Positions 54,694-64,000 of a stretch of 64,000 nucleotides of DNA are shown here, piece by piece. Below the pieces are notes generated by a model. It worked only from the letters and a program-made list of their open reading frames with translations, was not told the DNA's origin and searched no databases. Origin of the DNA: Actinomadura sp. J1-007 (GTDB lineage Bacteria > Actinomycetota > Actinomycetes > Streptosporangiales > Streptosporangiaceae); contig NZ_WING01000002.1 in the NCBI RefSeq assembly GCF_009793335.1, forward strand, positions 930,001-994,000. Direction: 5' to 3'. Made by a program: the position numbers and the translations under genes. The stretch's first letter is position 1. Each line of letters begins with the position of its first letter.

Positions 54694-55713
54694 TCATCCC
54701 CGCGCCGCCGCCTGCGGCGACCAGTACTTCGAGGGCGCCTCGGCCTTGCCGATCACCCCGGCCTGCTTGAACAGCGCGATGGTCTGCTTCCAGTCGTCCT
54801 CGGCGTTGACGCCGGGCGCCTTGCCCCGCGTCGACGCGGTGTGCAGCAGCGTCAGCGTCGTCTTGAACTGCTCGGTCAGCACCGGCGCCGGCGGGAGCTG
54901 CTCGGACGCCCCGGCCATGCTCGCGACCGCGCCGGCCGGATCGGCCTCGGCCGCCGCCCACGCCTCGCTGGTCGCGGCGACCATCCGCTTGGCGAGGTCG
55001 CCGCCGCGCAGCTTGCGCTCCCCGGCCATGAGGCCGTTGGAGTAGAAGTTCAGCCCGAAGTCGGAGTAGCGCAGGTACGACACCTGCTTGCCGGACTTCT
55101 GCGCCATCGTCGGGCCCTGGTCGTTGGCGAAGCCGACGAGCCCGTCGGTCTTGCCCGCCATCACCGCGGCGATCTTCCCCGCGGGGTCGGTGTTCTGCAT
55201 CGGGACGTCGCCCTCGGCGACCCCGTTGCGCTTGAGGAAGACGGGGAACGTGCGCGACAGCGCGTCCCCGGCCGTTCCGGCGATCCTCTTGCCCTTCAGG
55301 TCGGCGGGCCGCTTCAGGCCCTTGGACGCGAACGCCTGGACCGACGCGGGCGTGGTCTGGAGGAAGACCCCGACGCTCTTGATCGGCATGCCCTTGTCCA
55401 CGGCCGCGAGCAGTGCCGGGGTGTCGGCCCAGCCGAAGTCGGTCTGCCCGGCGCCGGTCGCCTGCACGGTCTTCTGCGACCCCTGCCCGGCCTTGATCTC
55501 CAGGTCGATGCCGTGCTCTTCGTAGATGCCCTTCTTCTCGCCGTAGTAGAACGGCGCGTGCTCGCCGTACGGGTACCAGTTGAGGGTCAGCGTGACCTTG
55601 GTCAGCTTCTTTCCCGAGGCGCTGGTGGTCTCGCCTGAGTCCCCGCCGCAGGCGGCGCTCGCGAGCGCCACGGCCGGGGCCAGGACGGCGGCGGCGAAGG
55701 TGCGGAGTTTCAT
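54694..55713 (-). CDS. ABC transporter substrate-binding lipoprotein (NMT1/THI5-like)
   Basis: A 339-aa lipoprotein with signal peptide and lipobox ASAAC. The NMT1/SsuA fold is shown by VTLTLNWYPYGEHAPFYYGEKKGIYEEHGID, QATGAGQTDFGWADTPALL and PADLKGKRIAGTAGDALSRTFP. NWYP-type openings are common in pyrimidine-like or thiamine-precursor binders, so the ligand may be a heterocycle rather than a sugar. The ATG follows a GGAGG site. Confidence 0.9.
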   Translation of the reverse strand: MKLRTFAAAVLAPAVALASAACGGDSGETTSASGKKLTKVTLTLNWYPYGEHAPFYYGEKKGIYEEHGIDLEIKAGQGSQKTVQATGAGQTDFGWADTPALLAAVDKGMPIKSVGVFLQTTPASVQAFASKGLKRPADLKGKRIAGTAGDALSRTFPVFLKRNGVAEGDVPMQNTDPAGKIAAVMAGKTDGLVGFANDQGPTMAQKSGKQVSYLRYSDFGLNFYSNGLMAGERKLRGGDLAKRMVAATSEAWAAAEADPAGAVASMAGASEQLPPAPVLTEQFKTTLTLLHTASTRGKAPGVNAEDDWKQTIALFKQAGVIGKAEAPSKYWSPQAAARG

Positions 55714-55978
55714 GGGACGGCCTCCGTAAGTGGGGGATGGTCTCGGCCGCTGGTCGGGCCGCCCCGCCGGTCTCACCGGCGGGCGGCTGTCGTGGATGGG
55801 GACTCGGAGGGCGCGGGCCGCCGTCGAGCGGCGGGCGCGGGCGGGGGGCCGTCTGCGGCGGGGCCGCCGCCGGGCGGGACGGCCGCCGGGGCGGCCGCCG
55901 GTGGGCGACCGGCCGGCGGGTGGCCGCCGGTGGGGGCGGCCGCCGTTGGGGGCGGCCGGCGCCGGGCGGCGGCGCCGG
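55714..55978. repeat. GGCGGCCGCCGG-type degenerate repeats between transporter genes
   Basis: This 265-bp gap is unusual inside an operon. It is filled with variants of GGCGGCCGCCGGTGGG (about 55855-55975), which can form many alternative hairpins. No gene is supportable. Confidence 0.7.
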
Positions 55979-56848
55979 TCAGTAGGTGGTGGTGACCGAG
56001 CCGCCTCGGCGGCTGGCGTGCCACGGGAGCAGCAGCTTCTCGGCGACCTCCACCGCGACGAACAGCACGACGCCGATGGCCGACATCACCAGCAGCCCCG
56101 CGAACAGCATCGGGGTGTCGAGGTTGCCGTTGGCCTGGAGGATCACGTAGCCGAGCCCCTGGTTCGCGCCCACGAACTCCCCGACGACGGCGCCGGTGAC
56201 GGCGAGCGTCACCGCGACCTTCAGGCCGGAGAACAGGTGCGGGAGCGACGCGGGCAGCCGGATCTTGGTGAACGTCGCCATCGGGCTCGCGCCCATCGTC
56301 GCCGACAGCTCCAGCATCTCGGGGTCCACCGCCTTCAGCCCGGCGACCATGGAGATCACCACCGGGAAGAACGCGATCAGCACCGCCACGACGATCTTGG
56401 GGCCGATGCCGAAGCCGAGCCAGACCACGAACAGCGGGGCGATCGCGATCTTGGGGATGACCTGCGCGAACAGCAGGACGGGATAGAGGGTGCGCTCGAC
56501 GGTGCGCGAGTACACCATGACCACCGCGGCGGCGACCCCGACCACCACGGCGATCGCGAAGCCGAGCAGGGTCTCGTACGTGGTCACCCACGTGTGGTGC
56601 CAGATGTAGCCCCACTTGTCGCCGAGCAGCCGCAGCGTCGCGCCGGGCGAGGGCACCAGGTACGCCTCGACCAGCTTGAACGCGGTGATCGCCCACCAGG
56701 CGGCGAAGCACGCCGCCAGCAGCGCGACGGGCCGCCAGGTCCGTTCCAGAACGCCCGCGAGCCGCTCGCCCGCGCCGGGACGGCCGCGCTCGACCACTCC
56801 CGCCGCGTCCGTCTCCGGCGTCGCGGTCGTCGTGCCCTGACTCACCAT
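55979..56848 (-). CDS. ABC transporter permease (SsuC/TauC/ThiX type)
   Basis: A 289-aa membrane permease with six spans. The BPD permease EAA-type loop is KAVDPEMLELSATMGASPMATFTKIRLPASLPHLFSGLKVAV. First gene of the minus-strand operon permease, binding protein, ATPase, Gfo/Idh, DUF993, isomerase. The ATG has a GGAGGAACC site, and two LacI-type operators lie 25-50 nt upstream. Confidence 0.9.
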   Translation of the reverse strand: MVSQGTTTATPETDAAGVVERGRPGAGERLAGVLERTWRPVALLAACFAAWWAITAFKLVEAYLVPSPGATLRLLGDKWGYIWHHTWVTTYETLLGFAIAVVVGVAAAVVMVYSRTVERTLYPVLLFAQVIPKIAIAPLFVVWLGFGIGPKIVVAVLIAFFPVVISMVAGLKAVDPEMLELSATMGASPMATFTKIRLPASLPHLFSGLKVAVTLAVTGAVVGEFVGANQGLGYVILQANGNLDTPMLFAGLLVMSAIGVVLFVAVEVAEKLLLPWHASRRGGSVTTTY

Positions 56849-56872
56849 GGGTTCCTCCGGGGCGGGTGCTGG

Positions 56873-56897
56873 GAAAGCGCCTTCAGAAAGCGCTTTC
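56873..56897. promoter_or_regulatory. Paired LacI-type operators between permease and lacI
   Basis: A near-palindrome GAAAGCGCCTTC (56873-56884) adjoins the perfect GAAAGCGCTTTC (56886-56897), centres 13 bp apart, in the divergent region. The latter equals the operator at 50631. Confidence 0.78.
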
Positions 56898-56985
56898 TGG
56901 GGTACCGTAGGAACATCGGAGCGGCGCGGTCAAGAGGGTCTGCCACGAAGACCCGCCGCGCGGCCCGCGGATCGAGGGAGCGGCG

Positions 56986-58044
56986 ATGACCGAGGCGGCG
57001 CAGGGCCCCCGCGCCGGGGACCGGGCGTACGTGACCTTGCAGGACGTCGCCGGGGCGGCCGGAGTCTCGCTCGCCACCGCCTCCCGCGTCCTCAACGGCA
57101 CCTCGCAGGTGCGGTCCGACCTGCGCGAGCGGGTGCTGGCCGCCGCCGCCGAGCTGAGCTACACGCCGAACGCGCACGCGCAGGCCCTCGCCAGCGCCTC
57201 CAGCAACGCCGTCGGCGTGATCTGCCACGACGTCAGCGACCCCTACTTCGCCGCGATCGCCCGCGGCGTGATGAGCACCGCCGCCGAGCACGGGATGCTC
57301 GTCATGCTGGCCAGCACGTTCCGCGACCCGTTCCGCGAGATCGAGTACGTGGCGATGCTGCGCGCCCAGCGGGCCCGCGCGATCCTGCTCATCGGCTCGG
57401 GCTTCGAGGACCGCGACTGGGAGACCTCGATGGCCGCCGAGCTGGCCCCCTACCAGCGCACCGGCGGACGCGTCGCCGTCCTCAGCCGGCACCGCAGCCT
57501 CAAGGTCGACGCCGTCCTGCCGCGCAACCGGGAGGGCGCCGCCGCCCTCGCCCGCGCCCTGCTCGCCCTCGGCCACCGCGACTTCGCCGTCCTCAGCGGC
57601 CCGCGCGCCCTCACCACCGTCTCCGACCGGCTGGCCGGCTTCACCGGCGCGCTCGCCGACGCGGGCGTGGACCTGCCCGCCGACCGGGTGGTCGAGGCCG
57701 CCTTCACCCGCGACGGCGGGCACGAGGCGGCGACCGAGCTGCTGCGGCGCGGGCCGTCCCGCCCGACCTGCGTGTTCGCCGTCACCGACGTGATGGCCAT
57801 CGGCGCGCTCGCCGCGTTCCGCGACCACGGCGTGGACGTGCCCGGCGAGATGTCGCTCGCCGGGTTCGACGACATCCCGATCGTCCGCGACCTGACCCCG
57901 CCGCTCACCACCGTCGCGCTGCCGCTCGGCGCGATGGGCGAGCGCGTGATGGGGCTCGTGCTCCGCGAGCCCGGCCGCCGCAGCCGGGTCGAGCGCTTCG
58001 ACGGCGAGGTCGTCCTGCGCGCCAGCACCGCCCCGCCCCGCTGA
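56986..58044 (+). CDS. LacI-family transcriptional regulator
   Basis: A 352-aa repressor. The HTH (VTLQDVAGAAGVSLATASRVLNG) and hinge (YTPNAHAQALASASSNAVGV) precede a periplasmic-binding-type effector domain (DVSDPYFAAIARGVMSTAAEHG; VFAVTDVMAIGALAAF; LAGFDDIPIVRDLTPPLTTV). It probably represses the divergent transporter operon, itself and the dehydrogenase-LamG operon through GAAAGCGCTTTC sites. The inducer is unknown. Confidence 0.92.
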   Translation: MTEAAQGPRAGDRAYVTLQDVAGAAGVSLATASRVLNGTSQVRSDLRERVLAAAAELSYTPNAHAQALASASSNAVGVICHDVSDPYFAAIARGVMSTAAEHGMLVMLASTFRDPFREIEYVAMLRAQRARAILLIGSGFEDRDWETSMAAELAPYQRTGGRVAVLSRHRSLKVDAVLPRNREGAAALARALLALGHRDFAVLSGPRALTTVSDRLAGFTGALADAGVDLPADRVVEAAFTRDGGHEAATELLRRGPSRPTCVFAVTDVMAIGALAAFRDHGVDVPGEMSLAGFDDIPIVRDLTPPLTTVALPLGAMGERVMGLVLREPGRRSRVERFDGEVVLRASTAPPR

Positions 58045-58092
58045 CCCGCCCGCTGGCCCGCCGCGCAGGTGCCCGTCGTTGGAGGAGGTTCG

Positions 58093-59232
58093 ATGAGGAT
58101 CGACCGGGTGGAGACGTTCTGCGTCGCGCTGCCGACGCGCCGCTCGTTCGGCGTGTCCGGCGGCGCCGTCGCCGTCGCCGGGCGGCCCAGCCTGCGCGTG
58201 CTCGTCAAGGTCAGCGCGGACGGCGCGCACGGCTGGGGCGAGGCCACCCCGATCCCCGCCTGGACGTACGAGACGGCCGAGTCGATCGTCACCACCGTCG
58301 ACCGCTACCTGGCCCCCGCCGTCCTCGGCCGTCCCGCCTGGGACCTGGACGGGGCGAACGCCGCGTTCGGCCGGGCCGTCAACCGCGGCTTCAGCATCGG
58401 CGCGCCGCTCGCCAAGAGTGCCGTGGACGTCGCGCTCAACGACCTGCTCGGGCGGGCGGCGGGCGTCCCGCTCGGGACGCTGTGGGGCGCCCGCCGCCGC
58501 GAGGCGGTCGAGCTCGCCTGGGTCGTGTCCGGCGGGTCCCCGGACGAGGTCGCGGACGGCGTCGACGAGGGCCGCGACCTCGGGTACCGCGCGTTCAAGG
58601 TCAAGGTCGGGCTGCGGGACGAGGCGTCCGACGCCGCCGTCGTCGCGGCCGTGCGCGGCCGCGCGGGCGACGCCGCGCCGCTGTGGGTGGACGGCAACCA
58701 GGGCTACACCGCGCACGCCGCGCTGCGCATGGCCCGCCGCCTGGACGGCCTCGGCGTCACGGCGTTCGAGCAGCCGCTGCCCGCCAACGACGTCGCCGGG
58801 CTGCGCCGCCTGCGGGACGCCTGCCCGATCCCCGTCGCGCTGGACGAGAGCCTGCGGCACCCGTCCGACCTCGCGACGTTCGTCCGCCTCGACGCGGTCG
58901 ACGTCGCCATCGCCAAGGTGCAGCGCAGCGGCGGGCTCACCCTGTCGCGGCGGCTGTGCGGGCTCGCCGAGGACTGCGGCGTCGAGCTGATGGGCTCGGG
59001 CCTGACGGACTCCGACGTCGGCCTCGCCGCGTCCCTGCACCTGTTCGCGGCGTACGGGATCGGGACGCCCGTGGACCTCAACGGCCGCCAGTTCGTCGAG
59101 TCGCCGTACGCGGCGGCGACCGTCCAGGTCGAGGGCGGCGTCGCCCGCGTTCCGGACGGCCCCGGCCTGGGCGTCGAGGTGGACGAGAAGACCGTCCGCC
59201 GCCTGTCCGTGGACGTCCTGACGTCCCGCTGA
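58093..59232 (+). CDS. Enolase-superfamily enzyme (mandelate racemase/muconate cycloisomerase type)
   Basis: A 379-aa Mg-dependent enzyme. Visible are the capping domain (TRRSFGVSGG), YRAFKVKVG with the KxK catalytic pair, metal ligands in LWVDGNQGYT, FEQPLPAND and ALDESLR, and the second catalytic Lys in VAIAKVQRSGG. This KxK/K arrangement fits the MLE/dipeptide-epimerase subgroup rather than mandelate racemase itself. The ATG follows GGAGGAGG. It is 48 bp after lacI and probably co-transcribed. Confidence 0.87.
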   Translation: MRIDRVETFCVALPTRRSFGVSGGAVAVAGRPSLRVLVKVSADGAHGWGEATPIPAWTYETAESIVTTVDRYLAPAVLGRPAWDLDGANAAFGRAVNRGFSIGAPLAKSAVDVALNDLLGRAAGVPLGTLWGARRREAVELAWVVSGGSPDEVADGVDEGRDLGYRAFKVKVGLRDEASDAAVVAAVRGRAGDAAPLWVDGNQGYTAHAALRMARRLDGLGVTAFEQPLPANDVAGLRRLRDACPIPVALDESLRHPSDLATFVRLDAVDVAIAKVQRSGGLTLSRRLCGLAEDCGVELMGSGLTDSDVGLAASLHLFAAYGIGTPVDLNGRQFVESPYAAATVQVEGGVARVPDGPGLGVEVDEKTVRRLSVDVLTSR

Positions 59233-59263
59233 GCACGCCGCCCGGCCGCCACCGGTTTGCCGC

Positions 59264-60244
59264 TCAGGCGTTCGCGGCGGAGTGCTCGGGCGGTGCCGCC
59301 GGGGCGCCGCGGAACGACGCGCGGTAGGACTGCGGCGTGACGCCGACCACGCGCTTGAACCGTTCGCGGAACGCGGTCGGCGACCCGAACCCGGCCTGCG
59401 CCGCGATGCGCTCCACCCCGTGGTCGGTGGTCTCCAGCAGGAACTGCGCCCGCCGCACCCGGGCGCGCAGCAGCCACTGCAACGGCGTGCTGCCGGTCTG
59501 CTCCCGGAACCGGCGGCTGAACGTCCGCTCGCTCAGGCCGCTGCGCGCGGCCATCGCCGCCAGGGTGAGGTCGCCGCCGAGGTTGTCCTCGATCCACGCG
59601 AGGACGGGTTCCAGCAGCGACCCCCGCGGGACCGGCGGCCGGGTGTGCACGATGAACTGCGCCTGCCCGCCCTCCCGTTCCAGCGGCACCACCGACAGCC
59701 GCGCCGCGTCCGCCGCCACCGCCGACCCGAGGTCGCGCCGGACCATGTGCAGGCACAGGTCCAGCCCGGCGGACGCCCCCGCCGAGGTGAGGATCCGGCC
59801 GTTGTCGACGTACAGCACGTCCGGCCGGACGTCCACCCGCGGGAACAGCTCCGCCAGCCGGGCGGCGGCGATCCAGTGCGTGGTCGCGCTCAGCCCGTCC
59901 AGCAGCCCGGCCGCCGCCAGGGTGAACGCGCCCACGCAGATGGACGCGATCCGGGTGCCCGCCTCCGCCGCCTCGCGCAGCGCGCCGAGCACGTCCGGCC
60001 CGGGAGGCGCGGCCCGCTCCGAGCAGCCGGGCACGATGACCGTGTCGGCCTCGCGCAGGGCCTCCAGACCGTACGGCGCGGTCAGGGCGAACGCCTCGCT
60101 CTCCACCCGCGGCGCCGCCGCGCACACCCGCACCCGGTACGGCCGGCGGCCGTCCGGCAGCCGGACCCGGCCGAAGACCTCGATCGGAGTCGCCAGGTCG
60201 GCCGCGACCACCTGGTCGAGGGCCAGAACCGCCACCGTGTGCAT
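59264..60244 (-). CDS. GlxA-family (DJ-1/AraC) transcriptional regulator
   Basis: A 326-aa regulator with an N-terminal DJ-1/PfpI-like domain (HTVAVLALDQVVAADLATPIEVF; nucleophile-elbow-like SICVGAFTLAAAGLLDG) and a C-terminal AraC HTH pair (LAAMAARSGLSERTFSRRFREQTG; IAAQAGFGSPTAFRERFKRVVGVTP). Typical GlxA-type organisation. A leaderless -10 lies 6 nt upstream of the ATG. The target is not evident. Confidence 0.9.
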   Translation of the reverse strand: MHTVAVLALDQVVAADLATPIEVFGRVRLPDGRRPYRVRVCAAAPRVESEAFALTAPYGLEALREADTVIVPGCSERAAPPGPDVLGALREAAEAGTRIASICVGAFTLAAAGLLDGLSATTHWIAAARLAELFPRVDVRPDVLYVDNGRILTSAGASAGLDLCLHMVRRDLGSAVAADAARLSVVPLEREGGQAQFIVHTRPPVPRGSLLEPVLAWIEDNLGGDLTLAAMAARSGLSERTFSRRFREQTGSTPLQWLLRARVRRAQFLLETTDHGVERIAAQAGFGSPTAFRERFKRVVGVTPQSYRASFRGAPAAPPEHSAANA

Positions 60245-60250
60245 AACGCC

Positions 60251-60256
60251 ACAGTA
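60251..60256 (-). promoter_or_regulatory. -10 hexamer of the GlxA-type gene
   Basis: TACTGT on the minus strand ends 6 nt before the ATG at 60244. Confidence 0.5.
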
Positions 60257-60491
60257 GCCAGGAAACCGCCATCGCCGGACATGCTGGCCAGGCCATCAGG
60301 CCCTCGCGTTCCGGCCGCGTGGCACCGTTGGCCGGAATCCGTTGGAAATTGTCGTTTCCGCCCCTGGGGAACGCCCGAACGCCCGCCCTAGCCTTTTCGG
60401 ACCCCCTGCCCCAGGCGCGCCGCGTTCCGGCGTGCGGTGAGGCCGCGCGCCCGAAACCGGCCCGCGACCAAACGTAGAAAAGGAGCACCCC

Positions 60492-60749
60492 ATGCCCGCA
60501 GCACCCTTGCCTCCCGCAAGAGCCGTACCCCCGCACGAGCCCTGCCTTCCGCGCGTGCCGTGGCGCCTGCGCGTGCCGTGCCTTCCGCGCGTGCCGTGGC
60601 GCCTGCGCGTGCCGTGCCTCCCGTGCGAGCCGTATCCCCCGCACGAGCCGTACCCCCCGCACGAGCCATGGCGCCTGCGCGAGCCGTGGCGCCCGCACGA
60701 GCCGTCCCCTCGCATGAGCCGTGCCGTCTGCGCGGGGCGGTCGTTTTGA
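60492..60749 (+). CDS. Possible repeat-encoded 85-aa peptide
   Basis: The ATG at 60492 has a strong AAAAGGAG ribosome site, rare in this GC context. Almost the whole frame is made of 18-bp repeats, giving a Pro/Arg/Trp pattern (LPRVPWRLRVPC repeated). No family is recognised. It may be a decayed or repeat-invaded gene, or a chance frame over the array. The surrounding gap (60245-60765) has no other supportable gene. Confidence 0.22.
   Translation: MPAAPLPPARAVPPHEPCLPRVPWRLRVPCLPRVPWRLRVPCLPCEPYPPHEPYPPHEPWRLREPWRPHEPSPRMSRAVCAGRSF
60512..60722. repeat. 18-bp tandem repeat array, about eleven copies
   Basis: Two alternating units, CCTTCCGCGCGTGCCGTG and GCGCCTGCGCGTGCCGTG, start at 60545, 60563, 60581 and 60599. 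More divergent copies on the same 18-bp register run to 60706, and others lie upstream from 60512. The 36-bp alternation implies duplication of a two-unit block. Confidence 0.85.
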
Positions 60750-60765
60750 GGGTGGGGTTTGAGCG

Positions 60766-61233
60766 ATGACGAAGTTCTTTCTCGTCCTGCACGTGCTGGC
60801 GGCCATCATCGCGATCGGGCCGGTGACCGTGGCGGCCAGCATGTTCCCCGCGGCGGCGCGCCGCGCGATGGCGGACGGGCCGGACGCCGCGTCCCTGGCG
60901 TCCGTCCGGCTCCTGCACCGCGTCTGCGTCGTGTACGCGGTGTTCGGGCTGGCCGTCCCGGCGTTCGGGTTCGCCACCGCGAGCAGCCTCGGCGTCCTCG
61001 GCGACGCGTGGCTGGTCGCGTCGATCCTGCTCACCGCCGCGGCGGCGGGCGTCCTCGCGCTGCTCGTCCTGCCGCGCCAGAGCGCGATCCTCGCCGGGCT
61101 CGGCGGGGCCGGCGAGCCGGTCGAGCGGAGCGCCACCGCCCGGCTGGCGATGATGACCGGCGTGTTCAACCTGCTCTGGGCGGTCGTGACCATCCTGATG
61201 ATCGTCCGCCCCGGGTCCACGACCGGCGCCTGA
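60766..61233 (+). CDS. DUF2269 integral membrane protein
   Basis: A 155-aa protein with four hydrophobic helices (KFFLVLHVLAAIIAIGPVTV; VYAVFGLAVPAFGFATA; VASILLTAAAAGVLALLVLP; MMTGVFNLLWAVVTILMIV). The first helix with its His and the GPVTVAAS segment match DUF2269. Function unknown. The start at 60766 follows a weak GAGGGTGGGG site. Confidence 0.78.
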   Translation: MTKFFLVLHVLAAIIAIGPVTVAASMFPAAARRAMADGPDAASLASVRLLHRVCVVYAVFGLAVPAFGFATASSLGVLGDAWLVASILLTAAAAGVLALLVLPRQSAILAGLGGAGEPVERSATARLAMMTGVFNLLWAVVTILMIVRPGSTTGA

Positions 61234-61266
61234 CACCGCCGCGCCGGACGGCGCGCCGCTCGCGGG

Positions 61267-62079
61267 TCAGGCGGCCGGGACGATCGCCACGCCGGCGTAG
61301 TGGGGGACCTCCGGCTCCGGCCAGGGGGACGGGTCGGGACGCCAGAGCGAGCAGGACACCACGCCGGGGTCCACCAGCCGCGTCCCGGCGAACAGCGCCT
61401 CGATCCGTTCGGGCGAACGGGCGCAGATCGGGGTGCCGCCGCGTTCCATCACGGTCCGCACGGCCCGGCGCATGGCCTCGCCGTCGAGCTGGTCGGTGGT
61501 GGCGTCGCAGGTGTGCGAGATGACCAGGCGGCTGCCCGGGGCGAGCCGTTCCACGATCCGGGAGACGATCAGCGCGGCCTCGCCGTCGTCCAGGATGTGG
61601 TTGAGGACGCCGAGGAGCATCAGCGCGATCGGGCGCTCGAAGTCCAGCGTCCGGGACGCCTCGGCCAGCACCGCCGCGGTGTCGCGGATGTCGGCCTCGA
61701 CGTAGTCGCACGCGCCTTCCGGCGTGCCGCGCAGCAGCGCCTGGGCGTGCAGGAGCACGAGGGGGTCGTTGTCGACGTAGACGATGCGCGCGGAGGGGTC
61801 CACCCGCTGCGCGACCTCGTGGGTGTTGTCGACGGTCGGCAGTCCCGTGCCGAGGTCGAGGAACTGCGTGATCCCGTCGGCGAGCACGTGCCGGACCGCG
61901 CGGCCGAGGAACGCGCGGTCCTGCTTCGCCGACACCGCGATGCCGGGGAGCACGCGCAGGACCGCGTCGCCGGCCTCGCGGTCCACCGGGTAGTTCTCCT
62001 TGCCGCCGAGCCAGTAATCCCAGATCCGGGCGGAATGCGGCACGCTCGTGTCGATCTCCGGCCGCGCGTCGTTGGACAT
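61267..62079 (-). CDS. SAM-dependent methyltransferase (PF04672, actinobacterial)
   Basis: A 270-aa enzyme of the S-adenosyl methyltransferase family expanded in actinomycetes. It opens with the hallmark SVPHSARIWDYWLGGKENYP, followed by QFLDLGTGLPTVDNTHEVAQ (SAM motif), VYVDNDPLVLLHA and ALMLLGVLNHILDD. Substrates are not known. ATG 62079 has GGGAGC upstream. Confidence 0.9.
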   Translation of the reverse strand: MSNDARPEIDTSVPHSARIWDYWLGGKENYPVDREAGDAVLRVLPGIAVSAKQDRAFLGRAVRHVLADGITQFLDLGTGLPTVDNTHEVAQRVDPSARIVYVDNDPLVLLHAQALLRGTPEGACDYVEADIRDTAAVLAEASRTLDFERPIALMLLGVLNHILDDGEAALIVSRIVERLAPGSRLVISHTCDATTDQLDGEAMRRAVRTVMERGGTPICARSPERIEALFAGTRLVDPGVVSCSLWRPDPSPWPEPEVPHYAGVAIVPAA

Positions 62080-62167
62080 GAGGCTGCTCCCGTACGAGGG
62101 GGGACGATCATCGGCCTCCATCATGGCCGAGCCGGGGCGCCGTCCGTCCCGCGCGGGCCCGGACCGG

Positions 62168-63009
62168 TCAGCGCCTGAGGGAGAGCCAGCGGTTGCCGGG
62201 GCCCTTCAGGCCGAGCCACAGGCCGCCGTTGACGTCGATGACCTGCCCGGTGATCCAGCGCGCGTCGTCGGAGGCGAGGAACGCGACGACGTCGGCGATG
62301 TCGGCGGCGCGCCCGATCCGGCCGAGCGCGGTGAACCGGCCGACCGCCTCGGCGGCGCCGTCGTCCAGCCAGCTCGTCATCCCGGTCTCGGTGAGGCCAG
62401 GCGCGACGGTGTTGACGGTGATGCCGCGCTCGCCCACGGTGTTGGCGAGGACGCGTCCCATGACGTCGATCGCGCCCTTGGACATGGCGTACGCGAAGTC
62501 GCCCAGCGCCATCCGCGTGGAGCCCGACGAGATGTTGACGACGCGCCCTCCGTCCGGCATCAGCGCCAGCGCCCGCTGCACGATGAAGAACGGCGCCCGG
62601 ACGTTGACGGCGAAGACCCGGTCGAACTCCTCCGGGCCGATGTCCTCCCGTCCGGCGCTGAGCATGGCGGCGTTGTTGACGACGATGTCGAGCGCGTCCA
62701 CGCGTTCCTCGATCTGCGCGAAGAGGGAGTCGAGGCCGTCGTCGCCGCCGAGGTCGGCGCGGACCGCGAACGCCAGGCCGCCGCCCCGTTCGATCGCCGC
62801 GACCGTGTCCTTGGCCGCCGTCTCGCTGCTGCGGTAGTGGACGGCGACGCGGGCGCCGTCCGCCGCCAGCCGTTCGGCGATGGCCCGCCCGATGCCCCGC
62901 GACGCCCCTGTCACCAGGGCCGTCGTGCCCGCCAGGTCCGCCGTGCGGATCCTCCTCGTCCGGGACGGCCTCCTGCCGTTCCCCCTCCGGACGCGTCCGC
63001 GCCTGCCGC

Positions 63010-63013
<4 letters not shown>
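62168..63013 (-). CDS. SDR family oxidoreductase coupled to an NRPS
   Basis: A 281-aa FabG-like ketoreductase: cofactor motif ALVTGASRGIGRAIAERLA, VVNNAAMLSAG, catalytic Ser (VVNISSGSTR), YAMSK, and a C-terminal ITGQVIDVNGG. The first 25 residues are Arg-rich. Its GTG start overlaps the NRPS stop (GTGA), so it is translationally coupled and likely tailors the NRPS product or a precursor. Confidence 0.88.

Positions 63014-64000
<987 letters not shown>

Noticed and set aside
55714..55978. Small gene between the permease and binding-protein genes
   Set aside because: All frames are Gly/Pro/Ala/Arg repeats without a ribosome site.
47445..59232. Horizontally acquired island with integrase or transposase
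   Set aside because: Codon use and GC match the surroundings, and no integrase, transposase, tRNA or flanking direct repeats were seen.
60512..60722. CRISPR-like array at 60512
   Set aside because: 18-bp units are contiguous and have no unique spacers.

Overview
This is 64 kb of very GC-rich chromosome from a mycelial-type actinomycete. The Pup-proteasome locus (mpa, dop, pup, prcB, prcA, pafA), pafBC-tatAC-helY, a Crp regulator and a PF04672 methyltransferase point to the Streptosporangiales, perhaps an Actinomadura relative. The genus is inferred; the class is secure.

Layout. 1-4108: the start of a probable sensor kinase (minus), a non-coding repeat tract, a RecB-type nuclease (minus), a site-2 protease with CBS domains, and the tRNA m1A58 methyltransferase. 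4445-11886: mpa, dop, pup, prcB, prcA and pafA, the complete pupylation and proteasome set. 12072-18359: a tandem-FKBP lipoprotein, a Cys-containing HTH regulator next to a DUF3291 gene, a DUF3866 gene, pafB-pafC and tatA. 18415-32483: tatC, helY, two oxidoreductases, a basic amino-acid decarboxylase, thioredoxin, Crp, a 5'-3' exonuclease, a secreted SH3 protein, an ArsR-YbaK pair and a PadR-HD pair. 32709-35936: a membrane glycosyltransferase, a CGNR regulator and a Tyr phosphatase. 35914-44427: a catabolic cluster with two DUF917 genes, two HyuA/oxoprolinase genes, an NCS1 permease and a divergent PucR regulator. 44472-47316: a transglycosylase, an acyltransferase and a small conserved protein. 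47445-59232: a carbohydrate-type regulon around a LacI regulator. It holds an ABC transporter, Gfo/Idh, a DUF993 aldolase-like protein, a sugar isomerase, an enolase-superfamily enzyme, a PQQ-type sugar dehydrogenase and a LamG protein, and its GAAAGCGCTTTC operators can be read in the sequence. 59264-64000: a GlxA-type regulator, DUF2269, a methyltransferase, an SDR, and the C-terminal end of an NRPS module that runs off the window.

Three window-wide patterns matter. (1) Nine conserved genes are broken by twelve single-base losses, each next to a run of G or C. Essential genes are among them, so I read these as assembly undercalls and annotate the genes as intact. (2) At least fifteen genes have a TAnnnT hexamer 6-8 nt before the start codon, the signature of leaderless transcription; this was used to choose starts. 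(3) Many intergenic gaps, and a few coding regions, hold private tandem repeats with units of 10-58 bp.

No rRNA, tRNA, insertion sequence, integrase or CRISPR array was recognised.
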